A DNA stretch of 64,000 bases from Pseudomonas sp. P8_229 (GCF_034008635.1 NZ_CP125378.1:3713501-3777500); one strand, 5' to 3'; shown: positions 25,839-34,604, counted from the first letter of the stretch. Translations and numbers: made by a program. Notes: a model not told the origin generated them from the letters alone.

Positions 25839-27509
25839 CTACAACTGATAGCTGAAACTGATGCTGTAGCGCGCCCGACGATTGAACGTATCCAGCGCTT
25901 CATCCGACATTGGCTTGGCCGCCTCCAACGCAATGTTGTAGTACTTGGCATCACCAAAGCGCAGGCCCACTGCCGCCGATGACAGGTCGTTGCTCTGCAC
26001 CTGCAGTTTGTTGAACCAGGTTTTCGACCGGTCCAGCACTACGTACGGCTGCAGAATGCGCACCCAGTTGCCGTCGCGATTGAAGCTGTAGTTGACCTCG
26101 TAAGCCGCACCCCAACCCTTGTCGCCCGACGCCTGATCATCCGGGTACCCACGGCCGAAATTCTGCCCGCCAAACACTGCGCGCTCGCTGTCGGGCAGGG
26201 TGTCGTCACTCCAGTACAGCGCCGCCGACAGCACGCCTTGCCAGTTGTCGAAGAACTTGTCGCTCTGCACCCCGGAGAGGCGCAGGCGCAGGAAGTTCTG
26301 GTCCAGTGCCGGGTTGTTGGAGTGCGCGCCCATGCTGTCGAGACCTTGATACAGGCCGCCACTGAGAATCCGCAGTTGCCGGGCATCGGTCTTGCGCCAG
26401 TCGCCTTCGAACGCGAGGGCGCGCACGTTGGTGCGCTCCTCGATGCTCACCGGGTAGCCGACCACGTCGTAACGGTTTTTGTCATCCACCGCATACAGCC
26501 GCGCACCGCCATTGAGCAACTCGTTTGACGCCGCAATGAACGGGTGGCTGACACCGATGGAATAACGGTCGTCCTCCTTGTGCGGCTTGAGTTCGAAGCC
26601 ATCGCTGGTGAGCACATTGGTGCCCGGGTCGGAGCGGTAGCGTGAAGCGAACAGACTCAGTTGCGTGCCTTCGCTGTTGAGGAACTGGTTGTAGTCCAGA
26701 CGGTAGTAATGCTCATGATCGTCCCCCGGCGGAAACAGTCCGCTGAGGGTCAACTGCTCGCCCATGGCGGTCTGCGAGTTGCTGCTGACCCCAAGCAGTG
26801 CCTGAGTGCCGTTACGGTTATCTTCGGTGGAGTTCAGGCTGCTGGTGAACGCTTTGCGGCTGGCTTGGGCAACCAGGGTAGTCGCGCCGTCGGTGGTGCC
26901 GGGCGGCGGCACTTGCGCCTGGATGGTCACGCCGGGGATGCGGGTCATCAGGGTGGTGTAGCGTTCGAACGTCTTGCGGGTCAGCGGCCGTTCGGCCTGG
27001 ATTTTTGCCGCCAGTTCGTCGAGCAGGCCCTTGACCCGGCCGACATCGCCCTGCACCTGGACATCGCGAACATAACCTTCGACCAGCACCACCCGGGCCA
27101 CGCCACCGTCGAAACGCTGTTGCGGCAGGAAGGCATAGGACAGCAGGTAGCCGTCTTTCTGATAGCGACGGGTGATGTTGCGCGTGGCTTCAATCAGATC
27201 GGCCAGGCTGGTCTGGTGGCCGATCAGGGGTTTATAGACTTCGGCCAGTTCGTTGAGCGGGTAGATCGTTCCGCCTTCGATCTGCACGGTCTTCAGATTG
27301 ATCTTGGTCTCCATCAGCAGCGGTTGTGTCGCGGCCGCGCCAGGTTCGGGGACTTGCAGGGGCGTGGTGGCCGGGCGATAGGCATCCGCCGGCAGGTTCG
27401 GCACAGGCAGATTGCGGGTGGTTTCGTTACTGTTGAGAAAGCTGGGCAGGGTGTCGGCGAGGGCGGCGGAACTGAGACTGAGGAACAGCAGGGATGCCAT
27501 TACGCGCAT
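25839..27509 (-). CDS. ShlB/FhaC-type two-partner secretion porin (TpsB)
   Basis: A 556-residue outer-membrane transporter of the TpsB/Omp85 superfamily. A signal peptide (MASLLFLSLSSAALA) is followed by a short Pro-rich linker, a ShlB-type POTRA region (VQIEGGTIYPLNELAEVY; VARVVLVEGYVRDVQVQG) and a 16-strand barrel. The conserved loop-6 motif is NFGRGYPDDQ (RGY at about 453-455). The C-terminus is SISFSYQL, ending in an atypical Leu. TpsB proteins export one dedicated TpsA exoprotein, normally encoded next to them; none with a haemagglutination (TPS) domain is found here. ATG 27509 has GGAG upstream. Confidence 0.85.
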   Translation of the reverse strand: MRVMASLLFLSLSSAALADTLPSFLNSNETTRNLPVPNLPADAYRPATTPLQVPEPGAAATQPLLMETKINLKTVQIEGGTIYPLNELAEVYKPLIGHQTSLADLIEATRNITRRYQKDGYLLSYAFLPQQRFDGGVARVVLVEGYVRDVQVQGDVGRVKGLLDELAAKIQAERPLTRKTFERYTTLMTRIPGVTIQAQVPPPGTTDGATTLVAQASRKAFTSSLNSTEDNRNGTQALLGVSSNSQTAMGEQLTLSGLFPPGDDHEHYYRLDYNQFLNSEGTQLSLFASRYRSDPGTNVLTSDGFELKPHKEDDRYSIGVSHPFIAASNELLNGGARLYAVDDKNRYDVVGYPVSIEERTNVRALAFEGDWRKTDARQLRILSGGLYQGLDSMGAHSNNPALDQNFLRLRLSGVQSDKFFDNWQGVLSAALYWSDDTLPDSERAVFGGQNFGRGYPDDQASGDKGWGAAYEVNYSFNRDGNWVRILQPYVVLDRSKTWFNKLQVQSNDLSSAAVGLRFGDAKYYNIALEAAKPMSDEALDTFNRRARYSISFSYQL

Positions 27510-27557
27510 AGGACACTCCGTGGTCAGATCACAGCACTGGGCTGATTTTTTCCTAAG

Positions 27558-27589
27558 AAAAAAGCGGAAGACTCGTGGGAGTCTTCCGC
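27558..27589 (-). terminator. Strong terminator after the repetitive lipoprotein gene
   Basis: Perfect 11-bp stem GCGGAAGACTC / GAGTCTTCCGC (27564-27574 and 27579-27589) with a 4-nt loop; on the minus strand it is followed by six T residues. It ends the 27644-29218 gene and separates it from the TpsB gene downstream. Confidence 0.92.
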
Positions 27590-27643
27590 CCTCAACCAAG
27601 CGTAGGCGCTGTAGGTGAGGCCGTCGAATCGGCCAGGTGCAAT

Positions 27644-29218
27644 TTAGTGTGTGGTGCCTCCCAGAGTGCCGGTCAGGCCACCGAGTACGCCGCCCAGGCC
27701 ACCGGTTGTGGTGCCGCCGGTGCTGGTGCCGCCGTTGAGCAGGCCTCCGACGGCGGCGACGGTACCGCCTACGTTGCTGACCACACCGCCGACCGCCGTG
27801 GTGACCGGGTTGTTGGTGGAAGCGATGGTCGCGCCGACTGTGCTGACCGCTCCGCCGACCTGACCGGTGAGACCGGCGACCGGTGCGCCCAGGCCCGTCG
27901 AGGCGCCGACTTGTTGAGTCACGCTGGTGACCGCAGTGGTCACCGGATTAAGCCCTGCGCCCACAGTGGCCCCTACTGTCGCCAGCGGCGAGGTGGTGCC
28001 AGTGATCGGTGTGCCCGAGCCGCCGAGTACGGTGTTGAGCGAGGCGATGGTGTTGCCCAGCGAAGCGGTGGTGACGCCACCGGCACTGACCGCACCGTTG
28101 GTGTTGCCTGCGTTCAGACCGCCGCCGACATTGACCACGGCGCCGCCAACAGTTTGCAGCAGGCCGGTACCGCCCAGACCGCCACCCAGACCGCCGCCCA
28201 AGCCACCACCGGACGTGCTGCCGTTGTCGACCAGCCCGCCGGCTTTGCCGACCGTGGTGCCGACGTTGGTCAGGGCGCCGCCGACGGTATTGGTCAGGGC
28301 ATTGCCGCTGCCGGCGCCGGTAACCTGACCGCCCAAGCTTTTGACTGCGCCACCGACCTGGCCGATGACGCCATTGAGCGGAGCGCCGAGGCCAGTCGTA
28401 TCGCCGACTTTGTCGGTGGTGCTTTCAACCATCGCAATCACGGGTACCAGGCCGTTGCCGACGCTCTTGGTCACTGAGCCGAGCGGACCGGTGGTGGTGG
28501 CCAGGCTCAGGGTGTCGCCGAGCATGGTGACTTTTTCGCCGACGCCGTCGAGCACCGGTGCGACTTTGGTGACCACACCGCCGACGACCGGAACGCTGCC
28601 GGTGGCGGTCGCCAGTTTGCCGCTCAGGTCAGAGACGCCGGTGCCGACATCTGCCACTACGCCGCCCACCGAGGAGGCAGTGACGCCCAGGCCATTGTCG
28701 ACTGTGCCCAGCTTGCCGATGCCGTTGGCCACGCCATTACCCAAGGTGCTGACCACATTGCCGGCGGTGTTGGCCGCGCTTTGCACGACGCCACCGACGA
28801 CCGGAACGGTGCTCAGCGAATCGCCGACCTGGCCGACGCCATCACCGACGCCGGAGACGGTTTTGCCGACATCCTGCACCAGGGTCGTGGTTACCAGCGG
28901 CGTCGTGGTCGGGTTGGTTGGATTCGTGGGGTCAGTAGGATTCGTTGGATTGGTCGGTTTGGTTGGATCAGTACCGCCAGTTGTACCCGTTCCGCCCGTT
29001 CCACCGGTACCGCCTGTGCCAGCGGTATCACCGGTGCCACCAGTACCTCCAGTACCGCTCGTGCCGCTGGTTCCGCCAGTGCCTGAGGTTGCACTGTCTG
29101 GCGAAGAGCTGCCGGAGCTGCTGTGATGGCCGCCACCGCCGCTGCTGCAGCCCGCGAGACCAAGGGAGAGGATCAATGCCAGCGCTGTTGCCGATTTGCA
29201 CCACACTTGAGTTTTCAT
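27644..29218 (-). CDS. Gly/Val-rich repetitive lipoprotein
   Basis: A 524-residue protein. The signal sequence ends in lipobox LAGC (Cys24) followed by Ser-Ser, which predicts the outer membrane. Then comes a low-complexity stalk (Ser-rich, GTGGT-type repeats, then PTNPTDP repeats to about residue 105). The body of about 400 residues repeats V(G/S)GxV-type modules; for example GLGAPLNGVIGQVGGAVKSL recurs as GLGAPVAGLTGQVGGAVSTV, and SVPVVGGVV occurs twice. Related proteins are often labelled collagen-like, but no strict GXY collagen run is present. Function unknown; a surface or biofilm role is plausible. ATG 29218 has AAGGA nine bases upstream. GC-rich repeats could undergo copy-number change. 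Confidence 0.75.
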   Translation of the reverse strand: MKTQVWCKSATALALILSLGLAGCSSGGGGHHSSSGSSSPDSATSGTGGTSGTSGTGGTGGTGDTAGTGGTGGTGGTGTTGGTDPTKPTNPTNPTDPTNPTNPTTTPLVTTTLVQDVGKTVSGVGDGVGQVGDSLSTVPVVGGVVQSAANTAGNVVSTLGNGVANGIGKLGTVDNGLGVTASSVGGVVADVGTGVSDLSGKLATATGSVPVVGGVVTKVAPVLDGVGEKVTMLGDTLSLATTTGPLGSVTKSVGNGLVPVIAMVESTTDKVGDTTGLGAPLNGVIGQVGGAVKSLGGQVTGAGSGNALTNTVGGALTNVGTTVGKAGGLVDNGSTSGGGLGGGLGGGLGGTGLLQTVGGAVVNVGGGLNAGNTNGAVSAGGVTTASLGNTIASLNTVLGGSGTPITGTTSPLATVGATVGAGLNPVTTAVTSVTQQVGASTGLGAPVAGLTGQVGGAVSTVGATIASTNNPVTTAVGGVVSNVGGTVAAVGGLLNGGTSTGGTTTGGLGGVLGGLTGTLGGTTH

Positions 29219-29544
29219 GATTGAGATTCCTTGCACCTGTCACAACGTTCGTTGCATTCGATGGCTCACCGATCTGTTGCCGGTGATGCCTCGTCCGTGG
29301 TGCCAATCTCAATCGCGCCGCAGGTTCCGACCATTCTCAAGTTGGTATTAACGCCTTTATATATAAGGCGCGGTGCAGCGCCTAAGGACTAATACCCAGG
29401 TTATAAACGCGCAAAAAAAAGCCTTGAGAATCAAGGCTGGGTGTTTTTCAGCGCGCGATGCGCGGCGCGGAAAAACTTAAGTGATATACACACAATTTAC
29501 AGGCTTGGCGAACCCTCAGCGGATAGAAAACCTCTGGCGAAGGA
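29219..29544. promoter_or_regulatory. Intergenic region with promoter of the lipoprotein gene
   Basis: No gene is seen in these 326 bp. Around 29340-29410 it is AT-rich and carries two small inverted repeats (GCCTT-TATATAT-AAGGC and AGGCGC-N6-GCGCCT), suitable for the lipoprotein promoter and possible regulator binding. The right part holds a terminator for the maoC gene, annotated separately. Confidence 0.4.
29413..29438 (-). terminator. Terminator of the fabG-maoC operon
   Basis: Stem AGCCTTGA / TCAAGGCT (29420-29427 and 29431-29438) with loop GAA; on the minus strand it is followed by an eight-base T-run. Confidence 0.88.
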
Positions 29545-30399
29545 TCAGGCAATCGGCTGCCACTGCCCGACCATGTGCTCCAGGTCCCCGGCGCCGATCA
29601 GACGCAATTCTCCACTCGACCCCGGCGCAGTCGCCAGCAGCGAAACCTCACTGGGCAGGCGCACCGGTTTGCGAAAGTGCACGGCCACTTCAAGGTTGGC
29701 CTTGGGCAAGTGATCGGAAAGGGCCGCAAGCGTTCGCGCCTTGTTCCACAACCCGTGGGCAATCGCGGTGGGAAAACCGAACAGCTTGGCGCTGACGGCG
29801 CTCAGGTGAATCAGGTTGTAGTCGCCCGAGACTTTGGCGTATTGCCGACCGATGTCGGCCGGCGCTTTCCATTGCGCCACCTGCGTCAACACCTGCGTGG
29901 GCTCCCAGCTTTGCTCGACGGGTTCACCATCAAGTTTCACCCCGCGACAGAGCATCTGGCTTTCGGCTTCCCACAGCGGCCCGAGTTGATCATCCAGCGT
30001 GGTCAGCAAGTCGAAGGTCGCGCCTTTGGGATGCGGTTGCAGGTTGTGCACCCGGACACTGACTTGCGCGCGGCTGATCCCGCCCATCGGCCGCAATACA
30101 CGGATGCGGTTGCTCAGGTGAATCAGCCCCAGCAACGGGAACGGAAAATCCTTTGCCGTGAGCAATTGCATCTGCAGCGCGAACGCAAGGATATGTGGAT
30201 AAGTCGGCGGTAACAGTCCGTCATCGGCAAAGCTGCAGACTTGGCGATAGGCCGCCAGTTTCTGCGCGTCGACATCGACCCAGCAGCGCAAACCGCTGTC
30301 GGGCAGTTGGGTGCCGGTGATCTTGCGGCGCGTCGCGGCCCGCGCATACAGCCCGGGCAGGCTCGGTTCGCGGTCGAGGGTGTGCCATTCAATGCTCAT
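29545..30399 (-). CDS. MaoC-like acyl dehydratase/hydratase
   Basis: A 284-residue double hot-dog protein of the MaoC family, which hydrates 2-enoyl-CoA or -ACP. The second half contains the hydratase-2 motif region YAKVSGDYNLIHLSAVSAKLFG with the Asp and His expected for catalysis, followed by IAHGLWNKARTL. ATG 30399 (MSIEWHTLD) starts 3 bp after the upstream reductase gene's stop, so the two form an operon. It probably works with the neighbouring reductase and thiolase in 3-oxoacyl/3-hydroxyacyl-CoA turnover. Confidence 0.85.
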   Translation of the reverse strand: MSIEWHTLDREPSLPGLYARAATRRKITGTQLPDSGLRCWVDVDAQKLAAYRQVCSFADDGLLPPTYPHILAFALQMQLLTAKDFPFPLLGLIHLSNRIRVLRPMGGISRAQVSVRVHNLQPHPKGATFDLLTTLDDQLGPLWEAESQMLCRGVKLDGEPVEQSWEPTQVLTQVAQWKAPADIGRQYAKVSGDYNLIHLSAVSAKLFGFPTAIAHGLWNKARTLAALSDHLPKANLEVAVHFRKPVRLPSEVSLLATAPGSSGELRLIGAGDLEHMVGQWQPIA

Positions 30400-30401
30400 G
30401 T

Positions 30402-31754
30402 CTACGCCCCCAGAACACTTTGTCCACAGACCCGCAGCGCCTGGCCGGTGAACGCGCCGGTGCCCGGTTGTGCCAGCCACGCGACGGCTTCGGCGACGTC
30501 CTGCGGCAAGCCGCCCTGGCCCAGCGAACTCATGCGCCGCCCGGCCTCACGCAGGCCGAACGGGATGTGTGCGGTCATTTGGGTTTCGATGAAGCCCGGC
30601 GCCACGGCGTTGATGCTGATGCCGCGCTCGAGCAGTGTCGGCGCCCAGGCTTGGGCGAGGCCAATCAAACCGGCCTTGCTCGCGGCGTAGTTGGTCTGTC
30701 CGCGATTGCCGGCGATACCGCTGATCGACGCCAGCAGAATCACCCGCGCATGGTCGTGCAGAGTGCCGCTGTCGAGCAGGGCCTTGGTCAGCACTTGCGG
30801 GGCATTGAGGTTGACCGCCAGCACCGCGTCCCAGAATTCCGGGGTCATGTTGGTCAGGGTCTTGTCACGGGTGATGCCGGCGTTGTGCACCAGTATGTCG
30901 AGGCCGTCCGGCAACTGTTCGATCAGCTGCGCAGCGGCGTCTTCGGCACAGATGTCGAGGGTGATCGCCCGGCCGCCGAGCCGCGCGGCGAGGGCGTCCA
31001 GATCAGTCTTGGCCGGTGGTACGTCGAGCAGAATCACCTCGGCGCCATCGCGGGCCAGGGTCTCGGCAATCGACGCGCCGATCCCGCGGGCCGCGCCGGT
31101 AACCAGCGCCTTGCGTCCGGCCAGTGGTCGCGTCCAGTCGGTAACTTGTGTGGCGCACGCGGTCAGGCGAATCACCTGCCCGGAGACAAAGGCACTCTTG
31201 GGCGAGAGGAAAAACCGCAGCGGGCCTTCCAGTTGTTCCTCAGCGCCGTCACCGACATAAATCAGTTGCAGCGTGCCGCCGCTGCGCAGCTCCTTGGCCA
31301 GTGAGCGCGAGAAACCTTCGAGCGCCCGTTGCGCGCTGGACGCGAAGGGATCGCGCAGGTTTTCCGGGGCGCGGCCGAGAATCACCAGATGCGCGCTGTT
31401 CTCGAGATTTTTCATTAGCGGCTGGAAGAATTCGCGCAGCTGTTTGAGCTGGTCGGTGTGCTGCAGGTCGCTGGCGTCGAACACCACGGCCTTGAGTTTC
31501 GGCCCATGCCCGGGAATCCACGCAGTGGCCAGCGAAGGTTCGGTGCCGTAGCTGTAGATCGCATCGGTCAGGCGGTTGGCGAACGCATTGACGCGTTCAG
31601 CCAGCGGCCCGCCGCCAATCAGCAGCGCGCCGTCCACCGGGCGCAGGCGTCCGGCCTGCCAGCGTTCCAGCCGCACCGGCGACGGCAGGCCCAAAGCCCC
31701 GACCAAACGGTGGCCGATGGACGAGTTGGCGAAGTCGATATAGCGGTCAGACAT
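30402..31754 (-). CDS. Long 3-oxoacyl-(ACP/CoA) reductase, FabG-type SDR
   Basis: A 450-residue reductase, longer than ordinary FabG (about 245). The C-terminal 245 residues are a full SDR: TGAARGIGASIAETLA (NAD(P) binding), HNAGITRD, and the catalytic Ser and YxxxK in LLASISGIAGNRGQTNYAASK. The N-terminal 200 residues look like a degenerate Rossmann domain (VVFDASDLQHTDQLKQLREF), as in high-molecular-weight FabG4 of mycobacteria. GGAGAG precedes the ATG. Together with the MaoC gene and divergent thiolase it suggests an acyl-CoA pathway; the substrate is unknown. Confidence 0.85.
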   Translation of the reverse strand: MSDRYIDFANSSIGHRLVGALGLPSPVRLERWQAGRLRPVDGALLIGGGPLAERVNAFANRLTDAIYSYGTEPSLATAWIPGHGPKLKAVVFDASDLQHTDQLKQLREFFQPLMKNLENSAHLVILGRAPENLRDPFASSAQRALEGFSRSLAKELRSGGTLQLIYVGDGAEEQLEGPLRFFLSPKSAFVSGQVIRLTACATQVTDWTRPLAGRKALVTGAARGIGASIAETLARDGAEVILLDVPPAKTDLDALAARLGGRAITLDICAEDAAAQLIEQLPDGLDILVHNAGITRDKTLTNMTPEFWDAVLAVNLNAPQVLTKALLDSGTLHDHARVILLASISGIAGNRGQTNYAASKAGLIGLAQAWAPTLLERGISINAVAPGFIETQMTAHIPFGLREAGRRMSSLGQGGLPQDVAEAVAWLAQPGTGAFTGQALRVCGQSVLGA

Positions 31755-31912
31755 GGAACGCTCTCCAAAAGTTGGGGTTCAAAGTGTGGACTACCCACGG
31801 CAATCAATCGTTCGATCCACGCAATAAGGCCTACGCTAGAACAGCAGAGTAGTTGGCCGCCGATGGTTTTGTGGCCGAACACAAATTCAGTAACAACGCT
31901 GAACCCTGCAGG

Positions 31913-32057
31913 GTGACCTGTGGTGGGGGGATTTATCCCTGATCGGCTGCGAAGCAGTCGCATAAGTGCGCGCGATGTCCCTGATGTATCGCGAGTGCAA
32001 TGAGGGGGGCCGCTGCGCGACCCATCGGGGATGAATCCCCTCACTACAGGTCACTCC
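31913..32057. repeat. Second repeat family: long imperfect inverted repeat
   Basis: Ends of about 33 bp are complementary: GTGACCTGTGGTGGGGGG on the left and the reverse of CCCCTCACTACAGGTCAC on the right, with a middle hairpin (ggctgcgaagcagtcgc). It differs in sequence from the main REP family and lies in the divergent gap before the thiolase gene. No gene is seen in 31755-32103 otherwise. Confidence 0.7.
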
Positions 32058-32103
32058 TACAAGGGTTTCAGGTGAATTCGACCATTTGGAAAAGGAGCTT
32101 TTC

Positions 32104-33381
32104 ATGAGTCAGCTGCGCCGCGTCGCCATCATCGGTGGTAACCGTATCCCTTTCGCCCGTTCCAACGGGCCGTACGCCACTGCCAGCAATCAGGTGATGC
32201 TTACCGCTGCCCTTGAAGGCCTGATCGAACGCTACAACCTGCACGGCCTGCGCATCGGCGAAGTGGTGGCGGGTGCGGTGCTTAAATTGTCACGGGATAT
32301 GAATCTGACCCGCGAATGCGTGCTCGGCTCACGACTGTCACCCACCACCCCGGCCTATGACATCCAGCAAGCCTGCGGCACCGGGCTGGAAGCCGCCTTG
32401 CTGGTGGCGAACAAGATCGCCCTCGGCCAGATCGATTGCGGCATTGCTGGCGGCGTCGATACCACGTCGGACGCGCCGATCGGCGTCAGTGAAGGCCTGC
32501 GCAAGATTCTTTTGCAGGCCAACCGCGCCAAGACCACCGGCGACAAGCTGAAAACCTTCCTGCAGCTGCGGCCCAAAGACCTGATCCCGGAGCTCCCGCG
32601 CAATGGTGAGCCGCGCACCGGTCTGTCGATGGGGCAGCACTGCGAGTTGATGGCGCAGACCTGGAACATCCCCCGTGAAGAGCAGGATCAACTCGCTCTG
32701 GAAAGCCATCAAAAACTCGCTGCGTCTTACGGCGAAGGCTGGCACAACGACCTGATGACGCCGTTCCTCGGTCTGACCCGCGACAACAACCTGCGCCCCG
32801 ACCTGACCCTGGAAAAACTCGCCGCGCTCAAACCGGCCTTCGAAAAAAGCGCCAAGGGCACGCTGACGGCGGGCAACTCCACGCCGCTCACCGATGGTGC
32901 TTCGGTGGTGCTGCTGGCGAGTGAGGAATGGGCGAAGGAGCGTGGCTTGCCAATCCTCGCCTATCTGCGCGACGGCGAAGCGGCGGCGGTGGATTTCGTC
33001 AACGGCGCCGAAGGCCTGTTAATGGCGCCGGTGTATGCGGTGCCGCGTCTGCTGGCCCGCAACGGGCTGACCTTGCAGGACTTCGACTACTACGAAATTC
33101 ACGAAGCGTTCGCCGCGCAGGTGCTGTGTACGCTCAAGGCCTGGGAAGACTCTGAATACTGCAAGACCCGCCTCGGGCTGGACGCGCCGCTGGGCTCGAT
33201 CGACCGCAGCCGGCTGAATGTCAAAGGCAGTTCGCTGGCGGCGGGGCATCCGTTTGCCGCGACCGGCGGGCGGATCGTCGCCAACCTGGCGAAACTGCTG
33301 GATGCGGCGGGCAAGGGACGCGGGCTGATCTCGATCTGCGCGGCTGGCGGCCAGGGCGTCACCGCGATCATCGAACGCTGA
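32104..33381 (+). CDS. Acetyl-CoA C-acyltransferase (thiolase, FadI-like)
   Basis: A 425-residue thiolase, which cleaves 3-oxoacyl-CoA or condenses acetyl-CoA. Active-site Cys91 lies in DIQQACGTGLEAA; the C-terminal histidine motif is NVKGSSLAAGHPFAATGGR and the second Cys is in ISICAAGGQGVTA. Length and motifs fit the FadI group. AAGGAG is upstream of ATG 32104. It is divergent from the fabG-maoC operon and likely shares its pathway. Confidence 0.9.
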   Translation: MSQLRRVAIIGGNRIPFARSNGPYATASNQVMLTAALEGLIERYNLHGLRIGEVVAGAVLKLSRDMNLTRECVLGSRLSPTTPAYDIQQACGTGLEAALLVANKIALGQIDCGIAGGVDTTSDAPIGVSEGLRKILLQANRAKTTGDKLKTFLQLRPKDLIPELPRNGEPRTGLSMGQHCELMAQTWNIPREEQDQLALESHQKLAASYGEGWHNDLMTPFLGLTRDNNLRPDLTLEKLAALKPAFEKSAKGTLTAGNSTPLTDGASVVLLASEEWAKERGLPILAYLRDGEAAAVDFVNGAEGLLMAPVYAVPRLLARNGLTLQDFDYYEIHEAFAAQVLCTLKAWEDSEYCKTRLGLDAPLGSIDRSRLNVKGSSLAAGHPFAATGGRIVANLAKLLDAAGKGRGLISICAAGGQGVTAIIER

Positions 33382-33392
33382 GCATCGTTTAC

Positions 33393-33480
33393 TGTGGGAG
33401 CGAGCTTGCTCGCGAAGGGGCTGTGGCAGTCGCCGTCATTGTGTCTGACACACTGCCTTCGCGAGCAATCCCGCTGCCAC
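33393..33480. repeat. REPIN
   Basis: Inverted REP pair with a slightly degenerate right arm (gcgagcaatcccgctgccac). It lies 12 bp after the thiolase stop. The remaining 33481-33699 contains no gene that I can support; it should carry the promoter for the RIO kinase. Confidence 0.8.
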
Positions 33481-33699
33481 GGGGATTGGTGTCGTGTCAG
33501 ATTCTGTCGCAAATGCCCTCGACGGCCGATAACTACAAACAAGGTGTGCTCAGCTATGATCCACAATGGCCGATTATTTCGGCACAGTGTGTGCATCCAC
33601 AGGGTTCACAGGTCGGCAACCCCTCCCCGTGGCGCGAGGATTGCCGTATAACGAGTGACATTCGCGTGTTTGGTAATAAAGGACCCACAATAAAAGCTG

Positions 33700-34596
33700 A
33701 TGAAGACTCCAAAACGCATTGAACCCCTGATCGAAGACGGTCTGGTCGACGAAGTGCTGCGCCCACTCATGAGTGGTAAAGAAGCAGCTGTTTATGTGGT
33801 GCGCTGCGGTAACCAGTTACGTTGCGCGAAGGTCTACAAGGAGGCGAACAAACGCAGTTTTCGCCAGGCGGCCGAGTATCAGGAAGGCCGCAAGGTGCGT
33901 AACAGCCGGCAGGCCCGGGCGATGGCCAAGGGCTCGAAATTCGGTCGCAAAGAGACCGAAGATGCCTGGCAGAACGCCGAAGTCGCGGCGCTGTTCCGTC
34001 TGGCCGGTGCCGGCGTGCGAGTGCCCAAGCCGTACGATTTTCTCGATGGCGTGCTGCTGATGGAACTGGTGGCCGACGAATACGGCGACGCCGCGCCGCG
34101 TCTGAACGACGTGGTGCTGGAGCCGGATCAGGCCCGCGAATATCACGCGTTCCTGATCTCGCAGATCGTACTGATGTTGTGTACCGGTCTGGTGCACGGT
34201 GACCTCTCGGAGTTCAACGTACTGCTGACCCCGACAGGTCCTGTGATCATCGACCTGCCGCAGGCGGTGGATGCGGCGGGCAACAACCATGCATTCAGCA
34301 TGCTGGAGCGGGATGTCGGCAACATGGCTTCGTACTTCGGGCGCTTTGCCCCGGAGTTGAAGCAGACCAAGTACGCCAAGGAAATGTGGGCGTTGTACGA
34401 AGCTGGCATCTTGCACCCGAACAGTGTGCTGACCGGCGAGTTCGACGATCCGGAAGACCTGGCCGACGTCGGCGGCGTGTTGCGCGAGATCGAAGCGGCG
34501 CGTCTGGATGAAGAGCGCAAGCAGGCGATCCGTGCGGCGGATGACGAGCCGAAGGGCAAGTCCGACGAACCACCGCCGCCACCGTGGATGCAGTAA
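33700..34596 (+). CDS. RIO1-family serine protein kinase
   Basis: A 298-residue bacterial RIO kinase. ATP-site lysine is in RCAKVYKEANKRSF, the catalytic loop is LVHGDLSEFNVLL and the metal-binding Asp is in IIDLPQAVD. The C-terminal tail is acidic then Pro-rich (DEPPPPPWMQ). Bacterial substrates are poorly known; in archaea and eukaryotes RIO kinases act in ribosome maturation. It is followed by a strong terminator. The ribosome binding site is weak. Confidence 0.88.
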   Translation: MKTPKRIEPLIEDGLVDEVLRPLMSGKEAAVYVVRCGNQLRCAKVYKEANKRSFRQAAEYQEGRKVRNSRQARAMAKGSKFGRKETEDAWQNAEVAALFRLAGAGVRVPKPYDFLDGVLLMELVADEYGDAAPRLNDVVLEPDQAREYHAFLISQIVLMLCTGLVHGDLSEFNVLLTPTGPVIIDLPQAVDAAGNNHAFSMLERDVGNMASYFGRFAPELKQTKYAKEMWALYEAGILHPNSVLTGEFDDPEDLADVGGVLREIEAARLDEERKQAIRAADDEPKGKSDEPPPPPWMQ

Positions 34597-34604
34597 GCGT
34601 TTAA

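Noticed and set aside
27644..29218. True collagen triple-helix domain in the repetitive lipoprotein
   Set aside because: Gly does not recur strictly every third residue and prolines are absent from the main repeat body.
33423..33722. A 99-residue open frame between the thiolase and RIO kinase genes
   Set aside because: It starts inside a REP element, overlaps the kinase start in another frame and has no ribosome binding site or family resemblance.
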